Shown: positions 37,458 to 47,441, counted from the first letter of the stretch. The stretch: DNA of 64,000 nucleotides from Tardibacter chloracetimidivorans (GCF_001890385.1 NZ_CP018221.1:2777501-2841500), one strand, 5' to 3'. The notes: generated by a model not told the origin, from the letters alone. Numbers and translations are program-made.

Positions 37458-38726
37458 ATGCACAGGACTGTACGCGCCGCTGCGAGTGAGGAAGCACTTG
37501 CGCACCGCTTCCACGATACCAGGCGGTTAAGCTGCGCGCTTGCAGCGCCGCTTTCAGACGCGGATGCGACGGTGCAGTCGATGCCGGACGCATCGCCCGC
37601 CAAATGGCACCTTGCCCACACAAGCTGGTTTTTCGAGGCGTTCATCCTGCGCGACGTCGCCGGCTATGAGCCGTTCGATCCGAGCTATGCCTATCTGTTC
37701 AACAGCTATTATGAGAGCGAAGGCGCGCGCCAGCCCCGGCCCCTGCGCGGCATGCTGACCCGGCCTTCGCTGGACCGGGTGCTGGACTATCGCCGCCATG
37801 TCGATGCGGCGATGGAAGCCGTGCTCCAGACGCCATCGCCGCGACAGGCCGAACTCGCCGAATTGGGCGTCAATCACGAACAGCAGCATCAGGAACTGAT
37901 GCTGACGGACCTGCTGCACCTGTTCGCGCAGAATCCGCTTCACCCGGCCTATGCCGCGCCCGAGCATCGGCTGGACGGGGTTCCGGAGCCGCTGGACTGG
38001 GTCGCATTCGACGGCGGCATCGTCCGCGCCGGCCATGAAGGCGATGGCTTTGCCTTTGACTGTGAAGCGCCCGCGCACGACGCGCTGCTCGCGCCCTATG
38101 CGCTTGCCGACAGGCCGGTCACCAATGCCGAATGGCGCAGCTTCATCGATGACGGCGGATACCGGCGGCCCGAGCTTTGGCTGTCGGACGGCTGGACCTG
38201 GGTTCAGGCAGAAGGCGCGGAAGCGCCGCTCTATTGGACACCGGCGGCTGAAAAGGGCCGCTGGCTGCGCTTTGGGCTGGACGGGCTGCATCCGATCGAA
38301 CCGGCGGCCGCCGTCACGCATATCAATTATTACGAGGCGGACGCCTATGCCCGCTGGGCCGGGGCGCGGCTGCCCACAGAGGCCGAATGGGAACACGCAG
38401 GCTCCGGCCTGACGCCGGACGCGGGGCATTTTCTCGATGACGCCGGCCCGGTCCGACCGCGCGCGACCGGCCCGGGAGACGGGCTGCGCGACATGTTCGG
38501 CAATGTCTGGGAATGGACCGGCTCCGCCTATCTGCCCTATCCCGGCTTCGCTCCGGCCGAAGGCGCCGTCGGCGAATATAATGGCAAGTTCATGTGCGGC
38601 CAGTTCGTGCTGAAGGGTGGGTCGTGCGCCACGCCCCGGGGCCATGCACGGGCCAGCTACCGCAACTTCTTCTATCCGCATCAGCGCTGGCAGTTCACCG
38701 GCCTGCGGCTGGCGAAAAGCCTGTGA
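37458..38726 (+). CDS. egtB: ergothioneine biosynthesis sulfoxide synthase EgtB
   Basis: This 422-residue iron enzyme couples hercynine with gamma-Glu-Cys or Cys to form the sulfoxide intermediate of ergothioneine. It combines an N-terminal DinB-like domain containing the iron ligands (WHLAHTSWFFE and H-x3-H-x-E in NHEQQHQE, His140/His144) with a C-terminal formylglycine-generating-enzyme-like domain (WEWTGSAYLPYPGF, LKGGSCATPRGHARASYRNF). Its last four bases overlap the egtD start (GTGA), making a two-gene ergothioneine operon. Confidence 0.93.
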   Translation: MHRTVRAAASEEALAHRFHDTRRLSCALAAPLSDADATVQSMPDASPAKWHLAHTSWFFEAFILRDVAGYEPFDPSYAYLFNSYYESEGARQPRPLRGMLTRPSLDRVLDYRRHVDAAMEAVLQTPSPRQAELAELGVNHEQQHQELMLTDLLHLFAQNPLHPAYAAPEHRLDGVPEPLDWVAFDGGIVRAGHEGDGFAFDCEAPAHDALLAPYALADRPVTNAEWRSFIDDGGYRRPELWLSDGWTWVQAEGAEAPLYWTPAAEKGRWLRFGLDGLHPIEPAAAVTHINYYEADAYARWAGARLPTEAEWEHAGSGLTPDAGHFLDDAGPVRPRATGPGDGLRDMFGNVWEWTGSAYLPYPGFAPAEGAVGEYNGKFMCGQFVLKGGSCATPRGHARASYRNFFYPHQRWQFTGLRLAKSL

Positions 38727-39688
38727 GCGCGGTTGCGGTCCGGGCGCGGTCCGGCGACCCCGCCTTCGCCGCCGATGTGCTGACCGGCCTTTCCCGGCCG
38801 CAAAAGACGGTGCCGGCGCGGTGGTTCTACGATCATCGGGGGTCGGAACTGTTCGAGGAGATCACGCGGCTTCCCGAATATTATCCGACGCGGACCGAGA
38901 TCGGCCTGCTCAAGCGCCACGCAGCCGAAGTGGCGGAGCTTGCCGGGCGGCGGGCGGTGGTGGAGTTCGGCTCCGGCTCGTCGCGAAAGACGCCGCTGCT
39001 CCTGGGCGCGATGGACGTGAGCGTCTATGTGCCGATCGATATTTCCGGCGAGTTCCTGCGCGCATCGGCGCGGGCGCTGGCGGAGGCGATGCCGGGCGTG
39101 AACGTCATCCCGCAGGAAGGGGATTTCACGCACAGGCTGGACCTGCCTAGCGAAGTCGCGCAGTCGCCGGCGCTTGGCTTTTTCCCCGGATCGACGATCG
39201 GCAATTTCGCCGCGCCCCGCGCCGTGGCGCTGCTGCAGACCATCGGCGAGACGCTGGGCGAAGACGCGATGCTGCTGATCGGCATCGATCGGAAGAAGCC
39301 GGTGGAGCGGCTGATTCGGGCCTATGACGATTCGCAGGGGCTGACGGCCGCTTTCAACCTGAACCTGCTGGAGCGGATGAACCGCGAGCTCGACGGCGAT
39401 ATTCCGGTCGAGGGATTCCGGCACGAGGTGCGATGGAACACGGATCATAATCGGATCGAAATGCATCTGCGGGCCGAGCGGAACATGCGTTTTCACGTCG
39501 CGGGTGAAGCGTTCGCCATTGCCGAGGGTGAGACGATTCACACTGAAAACAGTCATAAATACAATGTCGACGAGGCACGATTACTGCTTCGCGCGGGCGG
39601 CTGGACTCCCCTGCGGGACTGGAGCGACGAGGCTGGACTGTTCACGCTTTATCTGGCGTCGCGCACCAAAAAGTCGTTACAGGACTGA
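38723..39688 (+). CDS. egtD: L-histidine N-alpha-methyltransferase EgtD
   Basis: This 321-residue SAM-dependent enzyme trimethylates histidine to hercynine, the first step of ergothioneine synthesis. It has the SAM motif VVEFGSGSSRKT, then YVPIDISGEFL, and FFPGSTIGNF with GIDRKKP typical of the DUF2260/EgtD family. GTG 38723 gives the 4-base overlap with egtB. No egtA, egtC or egtE is visible here, so the remaining steps must be encoded elsewhere or replaced. Confidence 0.92.
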   Translation: MSAVAVRARSGDPAFAADVLTGLSRPQKTVPARWFYDHRGSELFEEITRLPEYYPTRTEIGLLKRHAAEVAELAGRRAVVEFGSGSSRKTPLLLGAMDVSVYVPIDISGEFLRASARALAEAMPGVNVIPQEGDFTHRLDLPSEVAQSPALGFFPGSTIGNFAAPRAVALLQTIGETLGEDAMLLIGIDRKKPVERLIRAYDDSQGLTAAFNLNLLERMNRELDGDIPVEGFRHEVRWNTDHNRIEMHLRAERNMRFHVAGEAFAIAEGETIHTENSHKYNVDEARLLLRAGGWTPLRDWSDEAGLFTLYLASRTKKSLQD

Positions 39689-39698
39689 CCTGCGCGTG

Positions 39699-39726
39699 TT
39701 GACGTGCGCGGCTGCGCACGTATAGC
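39699..39726 (+). promoter_or_regulatory. sigma-70 type promoter of etfBA with a palindrome in the spacer
   Basis: TTGACG (39699-39704) and TATAGC (39721-39726) are separated by 16 bases. The spacer and its edges form a 7-bp inverted repeat CGTGCGC-GGCT-GCGCACG (39703-39720). A repressor site in this position would directly block RNA polymerase. Promoter quality is good by consensus; the operator is inferred from symmetry only. Confidence 0.5.
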
Positions 39727-39785
39727 CCTGCTCCCAATTTTGAATGATGGACCCCCCTGCGGGGAAGCAGAAAGGAACGCCGCGC

Positions 39786-40535
39786 ATGAAGCTGTTGGTG
39801 GCAGTGAAGCGAGTGCTGGATTACAATGTGAAGCCGCGTGTGAAGGCGGACGGGACGGGTGTCGATCTTGCGAATGTGAAGATGTCGATGAACCCGTTTG
39901 ACGAGATTGCGGTGGAAGAGGCGATCCGGCTGAAGGAAAAGGGTGCGGCGTCGGAGATAGTGGTGGTGTCGATCGGCGAGGCGAAGGCGCAGGAGACGCT
40001 GCGCACGGCGCTTGCGATGGGCGCTGACCGTGCGATCCTGATCCAGGCCGAGGGCGTGGTGGAGCCGCTGGCGGTCGCCAAGCTGCTGGCGAAGGTCGCC
40101 GAGGAAGAGCAGCCGGGCATGGTGATCCTTGGCAAGCAGGCGATCGACGATGATTCGAACCAGACGGGGCAGATGCTGGCGGCGCTGCTCGGCTGGAGCC
40201 AGGGCACCTTTGCGTCGAAGGTGGAGATTGCCGACGGCCGCGCCAAGGTGACGCGCGAGGTGGACGGCGGCCTTGAGACGGTGGACCTGAAGCTTCCGGC
40301 GATCGTCACGACCGATCTGCGGCTCAACGAGCCGCGCTATGCGTCGCTTCCCAACATCATGAAGGCGAAATCCAAGCCGCTGGCGAGCAAGACGCCGGCG
40401 GATTACGGCGTCGACGCGACGCCCCGGCTGACGACGCTGAAGGTGGAAGAGCCGCCCAAGCGGCAGGCCGGGATCAAGGTGGCCGATGTCGACGTGCTGG
40501 TCGCCAAGCTTAAGGAAATGGGAGTAGGCGCATGA
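39786..40535 (+). CDS. etfB: electron transfer flavoprotein subunit beta
   Basis: This 249-residue AMP-binding subunit of ETF begins [20 protein letters not shown] and includes the signature [16 protein letters not shown], the ADP-type loop ([21 protein letters not shown] in part) and [15 protein letters not shown] passes electrons from acyl-CoA and other dehydrogenases to ETF:quinone oxidoreductase. It is followed by etfA with a 4-base overlap. The start was set at ATG 39786, with AAAGGA ahead. Confidence 0.96.
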   Translation: MKLLVAVKRVLDYNVKPRVKADGTGVDLANVKMSMNPFDEIAVEEAIRLKEKGAASEIVVVSIGEAKAQETLRTALAMGADRAILIQAEGVVEPLAVAKLLAKVAEEEQPGMVILGKQAIDDDSNQTGQMLAALLGWSQGTFASKVEIADGRAKVTREVDGGLETVDLKLPAIVTTDLRLNEPRYASLPNIMKAKSKPLASKTPADYGVDATPRLTTLKVEEPPKRQAGIKVADVDVLVAKLKEMGVGA

Positions 40536-41461
40536 AGACGCTGGTCTGGGTTGAGCATGACAATGCCTCGGTGAAGGACGCGACGCTGTCGGCAGTGACG
40601 GCGGCGGGCAAGCTGGGCGAAGTGCATCTGCTGGTTGCGGGCAAGGGCTGCGGCGCGGTGGCGGAGGCTGCGGCGAAGATCGCGGGCGTGGGCAAGGTGC
40701 ATGTCGCAGACGACGCGGCCTATGAGCATGGGCTGGCCGAGAATGTCGCGCCGCTGGTGGTGGGGCTGATGGCGCACCATGATGCGTTTGTCGTGCCTGC
40801 GACGACGACGGGCAAGAACATCGCCCCGCGCGTGGCGGCGCTGCTCGATGTGGCGCAGATCTCCGACATTCTGTCGGTCGAGGGGCCGGACAGCTTCACC
40901 CGCCCGATCTATGCGGGCAACGCGATTGCGACGGTGAAGACGTCGGATGCAAAGAAGGTGATCACGGTGCGCGGCACGGCGTTCGAAAAGGCGTCGGCGA
41001 CCGGCGGCAGCGCGACGGTGGAAGCCGTGTCGGGCGCGGGCGATGCGGGGCTTTCGAGCTTTGCGGGCGCCGAGATCGCAAAGTCGGAGCGGCCGGAGCT
41101 GACCAGCGCAAAAATCATCGTCTCGGGTGGACGCGCGCTCGGTTCGTCCGAGCAGTTCCATGCGCTGATCGATCCCTTGGCCGACAAGCTGAAGGCGGGC
41201 GTCGGCGCGAGCCGCGCGGCGGTGGACGCGGGCTATGCGCCCAATGACTATCAGGTCGGCCAGACCGGCAAGATCGTCGCGCCCGAAATCTATATCGCGG
41301 TCGGCATCTCCGGGGCGATCCAGCACCTTGCGGGCATGAAGGACTCAAAGACCATCATCGCCATCAACAAGGACGAGGACGCCCCGATCTTCCAGGTCGC
41401 CGACCTCGGCCTCGTCGGAGACCTCTTCAAGATCCTCCCCGAACTCACACAAAAATTGTGA
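40532..41461 (+). CDS. etfA: electron transfer flavoprotein subunit alpha
   Basis: This 309-residue FAD-binding subunit has the N-terminal half [19 protein letters not shown] and the C-terminal FAD domain with [29 protein letters not shown], and [17 protein letters not shown], ending in [15 protein letters not shown]. It forms a heterodimer with EtfB. Both genes are probably transcribed from the promoter at 39699-39726. Confidence 0.97.
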   Translation: MKTLVWVEHDNASVKDATLSAVTAAGKLGEVHLLVAGKGCGAVAEAAAKIAGVGKVHVADDAAYEHGLAENVAPLVVGLMAHHDAFVVPATTTGKNIAPRVAALLDVAQISDILSVEGPDSFTRPIYAGNAIATVKTSDAKKVITVRGTAFEKASATGGSATVEAVSGAGDAGLSSFAGAEIAKSERPELTSAKIIVSGGRALGSSEQFHALIDPLADKLKAGVGASRAAVDAGYAPNDYQVGQTGKIVAPEIYIAVGISGAIQHLAGMKDSKTIIAINKDEDAPIFQVADLGLVGDLFKILPELTQKL

Positions 41462-41500
41462 GAAAGGGCGGGGGCCGAAAATCCATCGCTTGATCCAAGG

Positions 41501-41530
41501 GGCCGGTTGCCGCAGGGACCGGCCTCGCCT
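41501..41530 (+). terminator. weak terminator-like hairpin after etfA
   Basis: A 7-bp stem GGCCGGT/ACCGGCC with a 10-base loop follows the etfA stop by 40 bases, with only a mixed C/T tail (TCGCCTC). It could be a weak terminator or an RNA stabilising hairpin. Confidence 0.35.
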
Positions 41531-41547
41531 CTTTCAGGTGCACGCCC

Positions 41548-42459
41548 ATGTCGCCGGTCGAACATACGCCAACGCCCGCAATGCTCGCCAAGGCGGAAAC
41601 CCTGGTGGAAGCGCTGCCTTATCTGCAACGCTATGCGGGGCGGACGTTCGTGGTGAAATATGGCGGCCATGCCATGGGCGATCCGGAACTTGCCCGCGAT
41701 TTCGCCGAGGATGTGGTGCTGCTGAAGGCGGTCGGCATCAACCCCATTGTCGTTCATGGCGGCGGCCCGCAGATCGGCGCGATGCTGAAGAAGCTGGAGA
41801 TCGAATCCAGCTTCGTCGACGGGCTGCGCGTCACCGATGCCGCGACCGCGCAGGTCGCCGAAATGGTGCTTGCCGGGTCGATCAACAAGGAACTGGTTTC
41901 CTGGATCAATCAGGCCGGCGGCCGCGCGGTCGGCATTTCGGGCAAGGACGCCAATTTCGTCACTGCTTCAAAGGTGCAGCGCACCACCCGCGACCCCGGC
42001 AGCCTCATCGAACAGGCGGTTGATCTCGGTTTCGTGGGAGAGCCGTCGAAGGTGGACCGCAGCCTGCTCGACACGCTGTCGGCGGCGGGCATGATTCCCG
42101 TCGTGGCGCCGATCGGCGTCGGGACGGATGGCGCGACCTACAATATCAACGCGGATACCATGGCGGGCGCGGTGGCGGCCGCAGTCGGCGCGTCGCGGCT
42201 GTTTCTGCTGACGGACGTGGCGGGCGTGCTGGACAAGCAGAAGAACCTGCTGACCGACCTCACGCCGCCGGACATCGCCGTCTTGCGGAGCGACGGCACG
42301 ATCAGCGGCGGCATGATCCCCAAGCTGGAGACCTGCGTGACGGCGGTGGAGGCCGGGGTCGACGCTGCCGTCATCCTCGACGGGCGGGTGCCGCACGCGA
42401 TGCTGATCGAGATATTCACCCGCCAGGGCGCGGGCACGCTGGTGCGCGCAAAGGATTGA
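41548..42459 (+). CDS. argB: acetylglutamate kinase
   Basis: This 303-residue amino-acid kinase phosphorylates N-acetylglutamate, the second step of arginine synthesis. It has [12 protein letters not shown] (phosphate binding), [13 protein letters not shown], the loop [10 protein letters not shown], and [18 protein letters not shown]. The length of about 300 residues and the N-terminal extension fit the arginine-feedback-regulated type. It stands alone among arginine genes. Confidence 0.96.
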   Translation: MSPVEHTPTPAMLAKAETLVEALPYLQRYAGRTFVVKYGGHAMGDPELARDFAEDVVLLKAVGINPIVVHGGGPQIGAMLKKLEIESSFVDGLRVTDAATAQVAEMVLAGSINKELVSWINQAGGRAVGISGKDANFVTASKVQRTTRDPGSLIEQAVDLGFVGEPSKVDRSLLDTLSAAGMIPVVAPIGVGTDGATYNINADTMAGAVAAAVGASRLFLLTDVAGVLDKQKNLLTDLTPPDIAVLRSDGTISGGMIPKLETCVTAVEAGVDAAVILDGRVPHAMLIEIFTRQGAGTLVRAKD

Positions 42460-42535
42460 ACCACTGCCGCCGGTGGTTGTCGGCCGGATCGTAAACCGCT
42501 AGGTCGGGGACGAATTTCAAAGGGGCGGCCGCAGG

Positions 42536-42838
42536 ATGAACACGCTTTACGCGCTGGTCGGCATCATCACGATGCTGTTGCAGATATTGATCTGGATCAT
42601 CGTCATCCAGGCGATCCTGTCATGGCTGGTCGCCTTCAACGTCATCAACGTCCACAACCAGTTCGTGCGGACCGTGCTTCATGCGCTGGAGCGGATAACC
42701 GAGCCGCTGCTGCGGCCGATCCGCCGATTCATGCCCGATCTGGGCGGGATCGATTTCTCGCCGATGGTGCTGATCCTGCTCCTGATCGCGGTGCAGCGGC
42801 TGCTGCCCGCCGTCCTGTTTGACACCGGAGCGCTTTGA
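42536..42838 (+). CDS. YggT family membrane protein
   Basis: This 100-residue protein has two transmembrane segments (about 5-30 and 75-95) and the YggT pattern NTLYALVGIITMLLQIL, then AILSWLVAFNV and TEPLLRPIRRFMPDLGGIDFSPM. YggT proteins are linked to cell division or osmotic fitness in other bacteria, function unsettled. It starts a run of overlapping genes yggT-yggU-folD-marC. Confidence 0.9.
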   Translation: MNTLYALVGIITMLLQILIWIIVIQAILSWLVAFNVINVHNQFVRTVLHALERITEPLLRPIRRFMPDLGGIDFSPMVLILLLIAVQRLLPAVLFDTGAL

Positions 42839-43155
42839 CCGCCTGGCGCGTTGTCGATGGCGGCGTGAAGCTGGCCTTGAAGGTCACGCCGCGCGCGAAC
42901 CGGGAAGCGGTGGAAGGCCTGACGGATACCGGCGGAGGAAAGATGGCGCTTGCGGTGCGGGTCAGCGCCGCGCCAAGCGAAGGCGCGGCCAATGAGGCGG
43001 TCTTGAAGCTGATCGCGCGGACGCTTGACCTGCCGCCGCGCTCGGCTTCGCTGGTTTCGGGTGCGTCGGCCAGGCTCAAGCAGGTGAGGCTGGAAGGTCC
43101 GGCGGAGATGATCGTGGCGCGGCTGGAAGCGCTTGCAGGGAGCGGGAAGAGATGA
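42835..43155 (+). CDS. DUF167 (YggU family) protein
   Basis: This 106-residue protein has the DUF167 fold pattern [38 protein letters not shown], and the final [16 protein letters not shown]. The TTG at 42835 is taken as start because it overlaps the yggT stop by four bases (TTGA). Function is unknown; the gene is commonly next to yggT. It overlaps folD by four bases (ATGA). Confidence 0.85.
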   Translation: MTAWRVVDGGVKLALKVTPRANREAVEGLTDTGGGKMALAVRVSAAPSEGAANEAVLKLIARTLDLPPRSASLVSGASARLKQVRLEGPAEMIVARLEALAGSGKR

Positions 43156-44045
43156 CGGCGGCAATCATCGACGGCAAGGCGTTCGCCGAGGAACTGAGAG
43201 CGCGGGTGGCCGATGCGGTGCCGGGCTTTGCTGCCGCCGCAGGGCGCGCGCCGGGCCTTGCGGTGGTGCTGGTGGGGGAAGACCCGGCGAGCAGCGTCTA
43301 TGTCCGCTCCAAGGGCAAGGCAACCACCGCTGCCGGCATGCTGAGCCTCGAGCATCGCCTGCCCGCCAGCGCGACCGAAAACGAACTGCTGGAGGTGGTG
43401 CGCCTGCTGAACGCCGATCCGCAGGTGGACGGCATATTGGTGCAGCTTCCATTGCCAGCGCACATCGATGAGGCGGCGGTGATCGCCGCGATCGATCCGG
43501 CAAAGGACGTCGACGGATTTCATGTCGTGAACGCCGGCAAGCTGGCGGTCGGCGACCGGAGCGGCATGGTGCCCTGCACGCCGCTTGGCTGCCTGATGCT
43601 GCTGAAGGAGCAGCGTGGCGATTTGTCGGGGCTGGATGCGGTGGTGATCGGCAGGTCAAACATCGTGGGCAAGCCGATGGCTCAGCTTCTGCTGGCGGAA
43701 AGCTGCACCGTCACCATCGCCCATTCGCGCACCCGGGCGCTGTCGGATGTGGTGCGCCGCGCCGACATTGTCGTCGCCGCCGTCGGGCGGCCGGAAATGG
43801 TGAAGGGAAGCTGGCTGAGGGAAGGCGCGGTGGTGATCGACGTGGGAATCAATCGCGTTGCGGGCGCCGAACCGGGCAAGACAAGGCTGGTCGGCGACGT
43901 CGATTTCGCCGACGCGATGGGCCATGTCGGCGCAATCACTCCGGTGCCGGGCGGGGTGGGGCCAATGACCATCGCGGTGCTGTTGCGCAACACGCTGGTC
44001 GCCGCGCACCTGCGGCAGGGCCTCCCCGTGCCTGAAGGCATCTAA
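43152..44045 (+). CDS. folD: bifunctional methylenetetrahydrofolate dehydrogenase/cyclohydrolase
   Basis: This 297-residue enzyme interconverts methylene-, methenyl- and 10-formyl-tetrahydrofolate. It shows [12 protein letters not shown] with the catalytic Lys, [26 protein letters not shown], the NADP-binding [17 protein letters not shown], and the terminal signature [16 protein letters not shown]. Length is normal. It is translationally coupled to yggU. Confidence 0.97.
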   Translation: MTAAIIDGKAFAEELRARVADAVPGFAAAAGRAPGLAVVLVGEDPASSVYVRSKGKATTAAGMLSLEHRLPASATENELLEVVRLLNADPQVDGILVQLPLPAHIDEAAVIAAIDPAKDVDGFHVVNAGKLAVGDRSGMVPCTPLGCLMLLKEQRGDLSGLDAVVIGRSNIVGKPMAQLLLAESCTVTIAHSRTRALSDVVRRADIVVAAVGRPEMVKGSWLREGAVVIDVGINRVAGAEPGKTRLVGDVDFADAMGHVGAITPVPGGVGPMTIAVLLRNTLVAAHLRQGLPVPEGI

Positions 44046-44055
44046 CGCGGCTGCC

Positions 44056-44691
44056 ATGGCCGAACTGTTCATTTCCGCCCTCGTCACCTTTCTGGTGGTG
44101 ATCGATCCACCCGGTTGCGCGCCCATATTCGCCAGCCTGACGGCGGGTGCCCCTGCCGCTCATCGCCGGTCCATGGCGTTGCGGTCCGTCGGAATCGCAG
44201 GGGCGCTGCTGTTCGCCTTCGCGCTGTTCGGCAAGGCGTTTCTGGGCGCGCTTGGCGTGAGCCTTGACGCCTTCCGCATCGCCGGCGGAATCATGCTTTT
44301 CCTGATCGCACTTGAAATGGTGTTCGAAAAGCGGACCCAGCGGCGGGAAGACCGGGCCGAGGCGGTTGCCCGCGATGCACAGGCGCGCCAGCGGGAGTGG
44401 GAGGATATTTCCGTCTTCCCCATGGGCATTCCGATGCTGGCGGGCCCGGGCTCCATCGCCAGCGCCATGCTGCTGATGTCGCGCGCAGACAATGTCGCGG
44501 AACGGCTGACCGTGCTGGGCGCGCTGGCGGCGGTGCTGCTGCTGTCGCTGGTGGCTCTCCTCGCCGCGCCGCCGCTGATGCGGCTGCTCGGCCCGCGACT
44601 GGAGGCGATGATCACGCGCATATTGGGCGTGATCCTGGCGGCGCTTGCCGCGCAGTTCGTGATCGACGGCCTGCGCGCTAGTTTTTCCTGA
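44056..44691 (+). CDS. MarC family integral membrane protein
   Basis: This 211-residue protein has six predicted transmembrane helices and the MarC features VIDPPGCAPIFASLTA, DAFRIAGGIMLFLIALEM, and FPMGIPMLAGPGSI. Despite its name, MarC is not established as a multidrug-resistance protein and the substrate is unknown. It follows folD by 10 bases and overlaps the convergent membrane protein by 14 bases at the 3' end. Confidence 0.9.
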   Translation: MAELFISALVTFLVVIDPPGCAPIFASLTAGAPAAHRRSMALRSVGIAGALLFAFALFGKAFLGALGVSLDAFRIAGGIMLFLIALEMVFEKRTQRREDRAEAVARDAQARQREWEDISVFPMGIPMLAGPGSIASAMLLMSRADNVAERLTVLGALAAVLLLSLVALLAAPPLMRLLGPRLEAMITRILGVILAALAAQFVIDGLRASFS

Positions 44692-46459
44692 CCTTCCACA
44701 GCCGATAGGGGGTGTCGCCCGCAAGCGGCATGGGTTCCAGCCAATCGGGCGCGCGCCCGGCTGCGAGTTCCGAATAAAAGCCGTTTGGCGCGCGCCGGGC
44801 ATAGATCGTTGATTCCCCCACGCCGGGGCAGATCAGCACATAATCGGCATGATACCGGCCGACGATCGCCCGCGCCGCGTCCGCCGTGCCGCCGAAGGCC
44901 TTCATCACATCGGCAATCGCCTTGCCGTTGCGGTGATATGGCCCGGTGATCGCTGAATGATGGGTGGTGACAAGCAGGCGCGGGCTCAGATCCAGAAAGG
45001 TGAACATCGTGCCCGGCGGCACGCGGTTGAGCGGCCGCAGCGCGCCCAGCGTGGCGCAGCGCTTGTTCGCGACGCCTGCCTTGCTCACCAGCCTGCCCCG
45101 CTTGTCGGCGGGTAGCGCCTTGGCCGCAAGCTGGATCATCAGCCCGGAGGAAAGCAGAAATGCCCCAGCCACCGCAAAGGCGCGGAAAGGCGGGCGCATC
45201 CGGTGCGCGAGACGGATGAGCGACCAGGCGAGCATCGCGGCCCCGCTGAGGCCCAGAACCTGGGCGGCGGGCGCGGCGCGCGTCTGAAACAAGCAGAAGG
45301 CGAAGGAAAATGCCGCAAGCGTGGCCACCGCCAGCCATCCGCGCAGGCGGGCCGGGTTGCGCCGGTTCTCCCAGATCGCCAGGCCGAAGCCGATCAGGCC
45401 TAGAAACGGCAGGGACATCGAGGCGATCAGCGTCTGGATCGGCTGCCGGTAGATCGGTCGCGCCTCCCTGACATTGCCCAGCCACAGCCGCCGCGCGTCC
45501 TCATCGATGAGCGCCGACGGGTCGCCAAGGCATTGAGGATGGCTGACCCATGTGGAGGCCGCCACCACGCCGCCCAGCAGCAGCAGGCCGGAAAGCCGCG
45601 CCCACCAGTTGGGGAGCGGCAGCGCCGCCAGCAGGACCAGCCCGGCCCCGCCCAGGGCAAGCGCCTGCACATGCGCGAGCGACAGCGCATCGCACAGGCC
45701 GAGCCATCTGGCGTCAGGGGGTATGAACAGCATGAGCGACAGGGCCGCCGCGCCCGCCGAAGCTGCGCCGAAGGCAGCCATTCGGGGCGCTTCGGCGCGG
45801 TCCGCCACCCAGAACAGGGACGTGATCGCAGCCGTCAGCCCCAGATAGGGGAGAAGCTCGATCCCAATGGCGAGCGAAAGCCCAAGCGCCAGCCCGGACA
45901 CCGCCCCGCCTGCCGCCCGCCTTCGCATGACGAGCCCCGACACCATCACCATCATCAGCGCAAGCTGCCAGCCGTGGTGATCGATCCGGAGCGGGGCGAC
46001 CATGCCCAGCGTGGACCAGGCGAACATGAGCAGCACCGGCGCAATGGCCCAGGCATTGGGTGCGATCAGGCGGCGGCTGATGAAGGCGAGCGACGCGACG
46101 ATCACGCCCAGCGGCAGGAGCGGCGCGATTGTCACCGCAACCTGCTCTGCCCTGAAAATCGGGAGAAACGGCTTGAACAGCAGGATCAGCCCGGCCAGCG
46201 GCAGGTCGACGAGCCGCGACCAGTGGATGTCCGCTCCTCCCGGAGGAAGCATGCGGTGCTGGCGCAGATCGAACCAGCCCTGGCCCCCCAGCCAGTCCCG
46301 CACCTGTTGAAGGCGCAGGTTGTCGTCGGTGTCGGGGAGCGCCAGCCCCTTTATCGCCGCCCATTTCTGTGAGACGAGCCAGATCGCCGCCGCCAGCCAG
46401 AACAGGGCGAGCAGCAACAGCCAGCGGCGATCCCGCGCTTCATCATTCTTGTCATTCAT
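44678..46459 (-). CDS. polytopic membrane protein, GT-C glycosyltransferase-like
   Basis: This 593-residue protein has about eleven transmembrane helices. A first periplasmic loop contains acidic pairs (LPDTDDNLRLQQVRDWL) right after TM1, followed by DLRQHRMLPPGGADIHWSRL. This is the layout of GT-C enzymes, which use lipid-linked sugars and need an Asp-rich first loop. The C-terminal soluble part (about 480-593) has YHADYVLICPGVGESTIYA. I do not recognise a named family; the fold type is inferred. Start ATG 46459 was chosen; the frame extends 33 codons upstream into the neighbour's leader. Confidence 0.6.
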   Translation of the reverse strand: MNDKNDEARDRRWLLLLALFWLAAAIWLVSQKWAAIKGLALPDTDDNLRLQQVRDWLGGQGWFDLRQHRMLPPGGADIHWSRLVDLPLAGLILLFKPFLPIFRAEQVAVTIAPLLPLGVIVASLAFISRRLIAPNAWAIAPVLLMFAWSTLGMVAPLRIDHHGWQLALMMVMVSGLVMRRRAAGGAVSGLALGLSLAIGIELLPYLGLTAAITSLFWVADRAEAPRMAAFGAASAGAAALSLMLFIPPDARWLGLCDALSLAHVQALALGGAGLVLLAALPLPNWWARLSGLLLLGGVVAASTWVSHPQCLGDPSALIDEDARRLWLGNVREARPIYRQPIQTLIASMSLPFLGLIGFGLAIWENRRNPARLRGWLAVATLAAFSFAFCLFQTRAAPAAQVLGLSGAAMLAWSLIRLAHRMRPPFRAFAVAGAFLLSSGLMIQLAAKALPADKRGRLVSKAGVANKRCATLGALRPLNRVPPGTMFTFLDLSPRLLVTTHHSAITGPYHRNGKAIADVMKAFGGTADAARAIVGRYHADYVLICPGVGESTIYARRAPNGFYSELAAGRAPDWLEPMPLAGDTPYRLWKVRKN

Positions 46460-46526
46460 TGGGGGTTCGCTATCACGCGGGGGTAAACAAACTGGCCGGG
46501 CGGCCGGATTCAGGGAAAGAGGCGCA

Positions 46527-47225
46527 ATGCGGCGCGAGACGACCAATGCCATCCGCACCCTGCTGGAAGAGGTGCTTCCCCCGTTCGTGCGCGATTCCGC
46601 GGCGATGCGCTGGCTTTTCCGGCGTCATTGGGGGCGTCTCGTCGATGATCTTGAGGATTTTCGCGCGCGCATTCCGTTCGTCACTCCCGAAGAATATCGC
46701 GATGTCTACGCGCGCCTGCCCCGTGTGCAAAGCGAGACCGACAACAGCAGGGCCTGCATAGATCTGATCGCGCGCGACATGCTGGGCGAAACCGCGCTGG
46801 ATGTGGGGTGCGGCACCGGCTATCTGCTGCATGTCCTGGCGGGACGCAGGCCGGAAATGAAGCTGACGGGCGTCGATTTCATCATCGATTCCGAAACCCG
46901 CAAGCGCGCCGAGGGCATCAGCTTCCACGAGGCGAACATCGAGCGGCTGCCGTTCCCCGACAAATCGTTCGACACGGTCATCTGCACCCATGTGCTGGAG
47001 CATATTCTGGATTTCCGGGGTGCGCTGGCCGAACTTCGCCGGGTTGCGGCGAAGCGCCTCATCATCGTGGTGCCGCAGGAGCGCGAATATCGCTTCACCT
47101 TCAACCCGCACCTGCACTTCTTCCCCTATCCGCACAGCTTCCTGCGCTATGCGACGCCTGTTCCAGCGCGCCATGTGATCAAGAGCGTGGGCCGCGACAT
47201 CTATTATCACGAGGATATGGGCTGA
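46527..47225 (+). CDS. class I SAM-dependent methyltransferase
   Basis: This 232-residue protein has the SAM-binding motif I LDVGCGTGYLLHVLAG (about residue 90), motif II ANIERLPFPDKSFDTVICTHVLEHI, quoted in part, and the late segment RLIIVVPQEREYRFTFNPHLH. The substrate is unknown; methyltransferases of this type occur beside lipopolysaccharide or glycan genes, consistent with the divergent GT-C-like neighbour. AGGGAAAGAGG precedes ATG 46527. It is the last chromosomal gene before the insertion element. Confidence 0.85.
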   Translation: MRRETTNAIRTLLEEVLPPFVRDSAAMRWLFRRHWGRLVDDLEDFRARIPFVTPEEYRDVYARLPRVQSETDNSRACIDLIARDMLGETALDVGCGTGYLLHVLAGRRPEMKLTGVDFIIDSETRKRAEGISFHEANIERLPFPDKSFDTVICTHVLEHILDFRGALAELRRVAAKRLIIVVPQEREYRFTFNPHLHFFPYPHSFLRYATPVPARHVIKSVGRDIYYHEDMG

Positions 47226-47412
47226 CGTTGCCGGGCGACCCCGCCATGGCGGGCGGATGCTACAGGTGCCCACCATCGGCTGTGTCTGCCCTGTACCAAC
47301 CGCGCCGGGGAGGTGAGCCCCTACGCTCTCTAGCGAACCAATACAGAACAAGTGTGTGAACAGCTTTGACTCCGCGCCGTTTCGGAGCCAGCTATTCATT
47401 TATGTTCAAGAA
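47226..47412. other. intergenic DNA left of the insertion sequence
   Basis: This 187-base stretch separates the methyltransferase from the left end of the IS. No gene, tRNA or clear terminator is recognisable apart from a short CCCGCCATGGCGGG palindrome at about 47241-47254, which may stop methyltransferase transcription. It may also hold the scar of the deletion that joined chromosome and ICE. Confidence 0.5.
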
Positions 47413-47441
47413 TGTTGATTTCCGTTGAGAGTTGACCCGGG
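47413..47441 (+). repeat. IS21 left terminal inverted repeat
   Basis: The 29 bases begin TGTTGATTTCCGTTGAGAG and are the exact reverse complement of the right end at 49873-49901. Confidence 0.93.

Noticed and set aside
42460..42480. Hairpin AACCAC/GTGGTT just after argB as a terminator
   Set aside because: Six-bp stem without any T-run; too weak to call.
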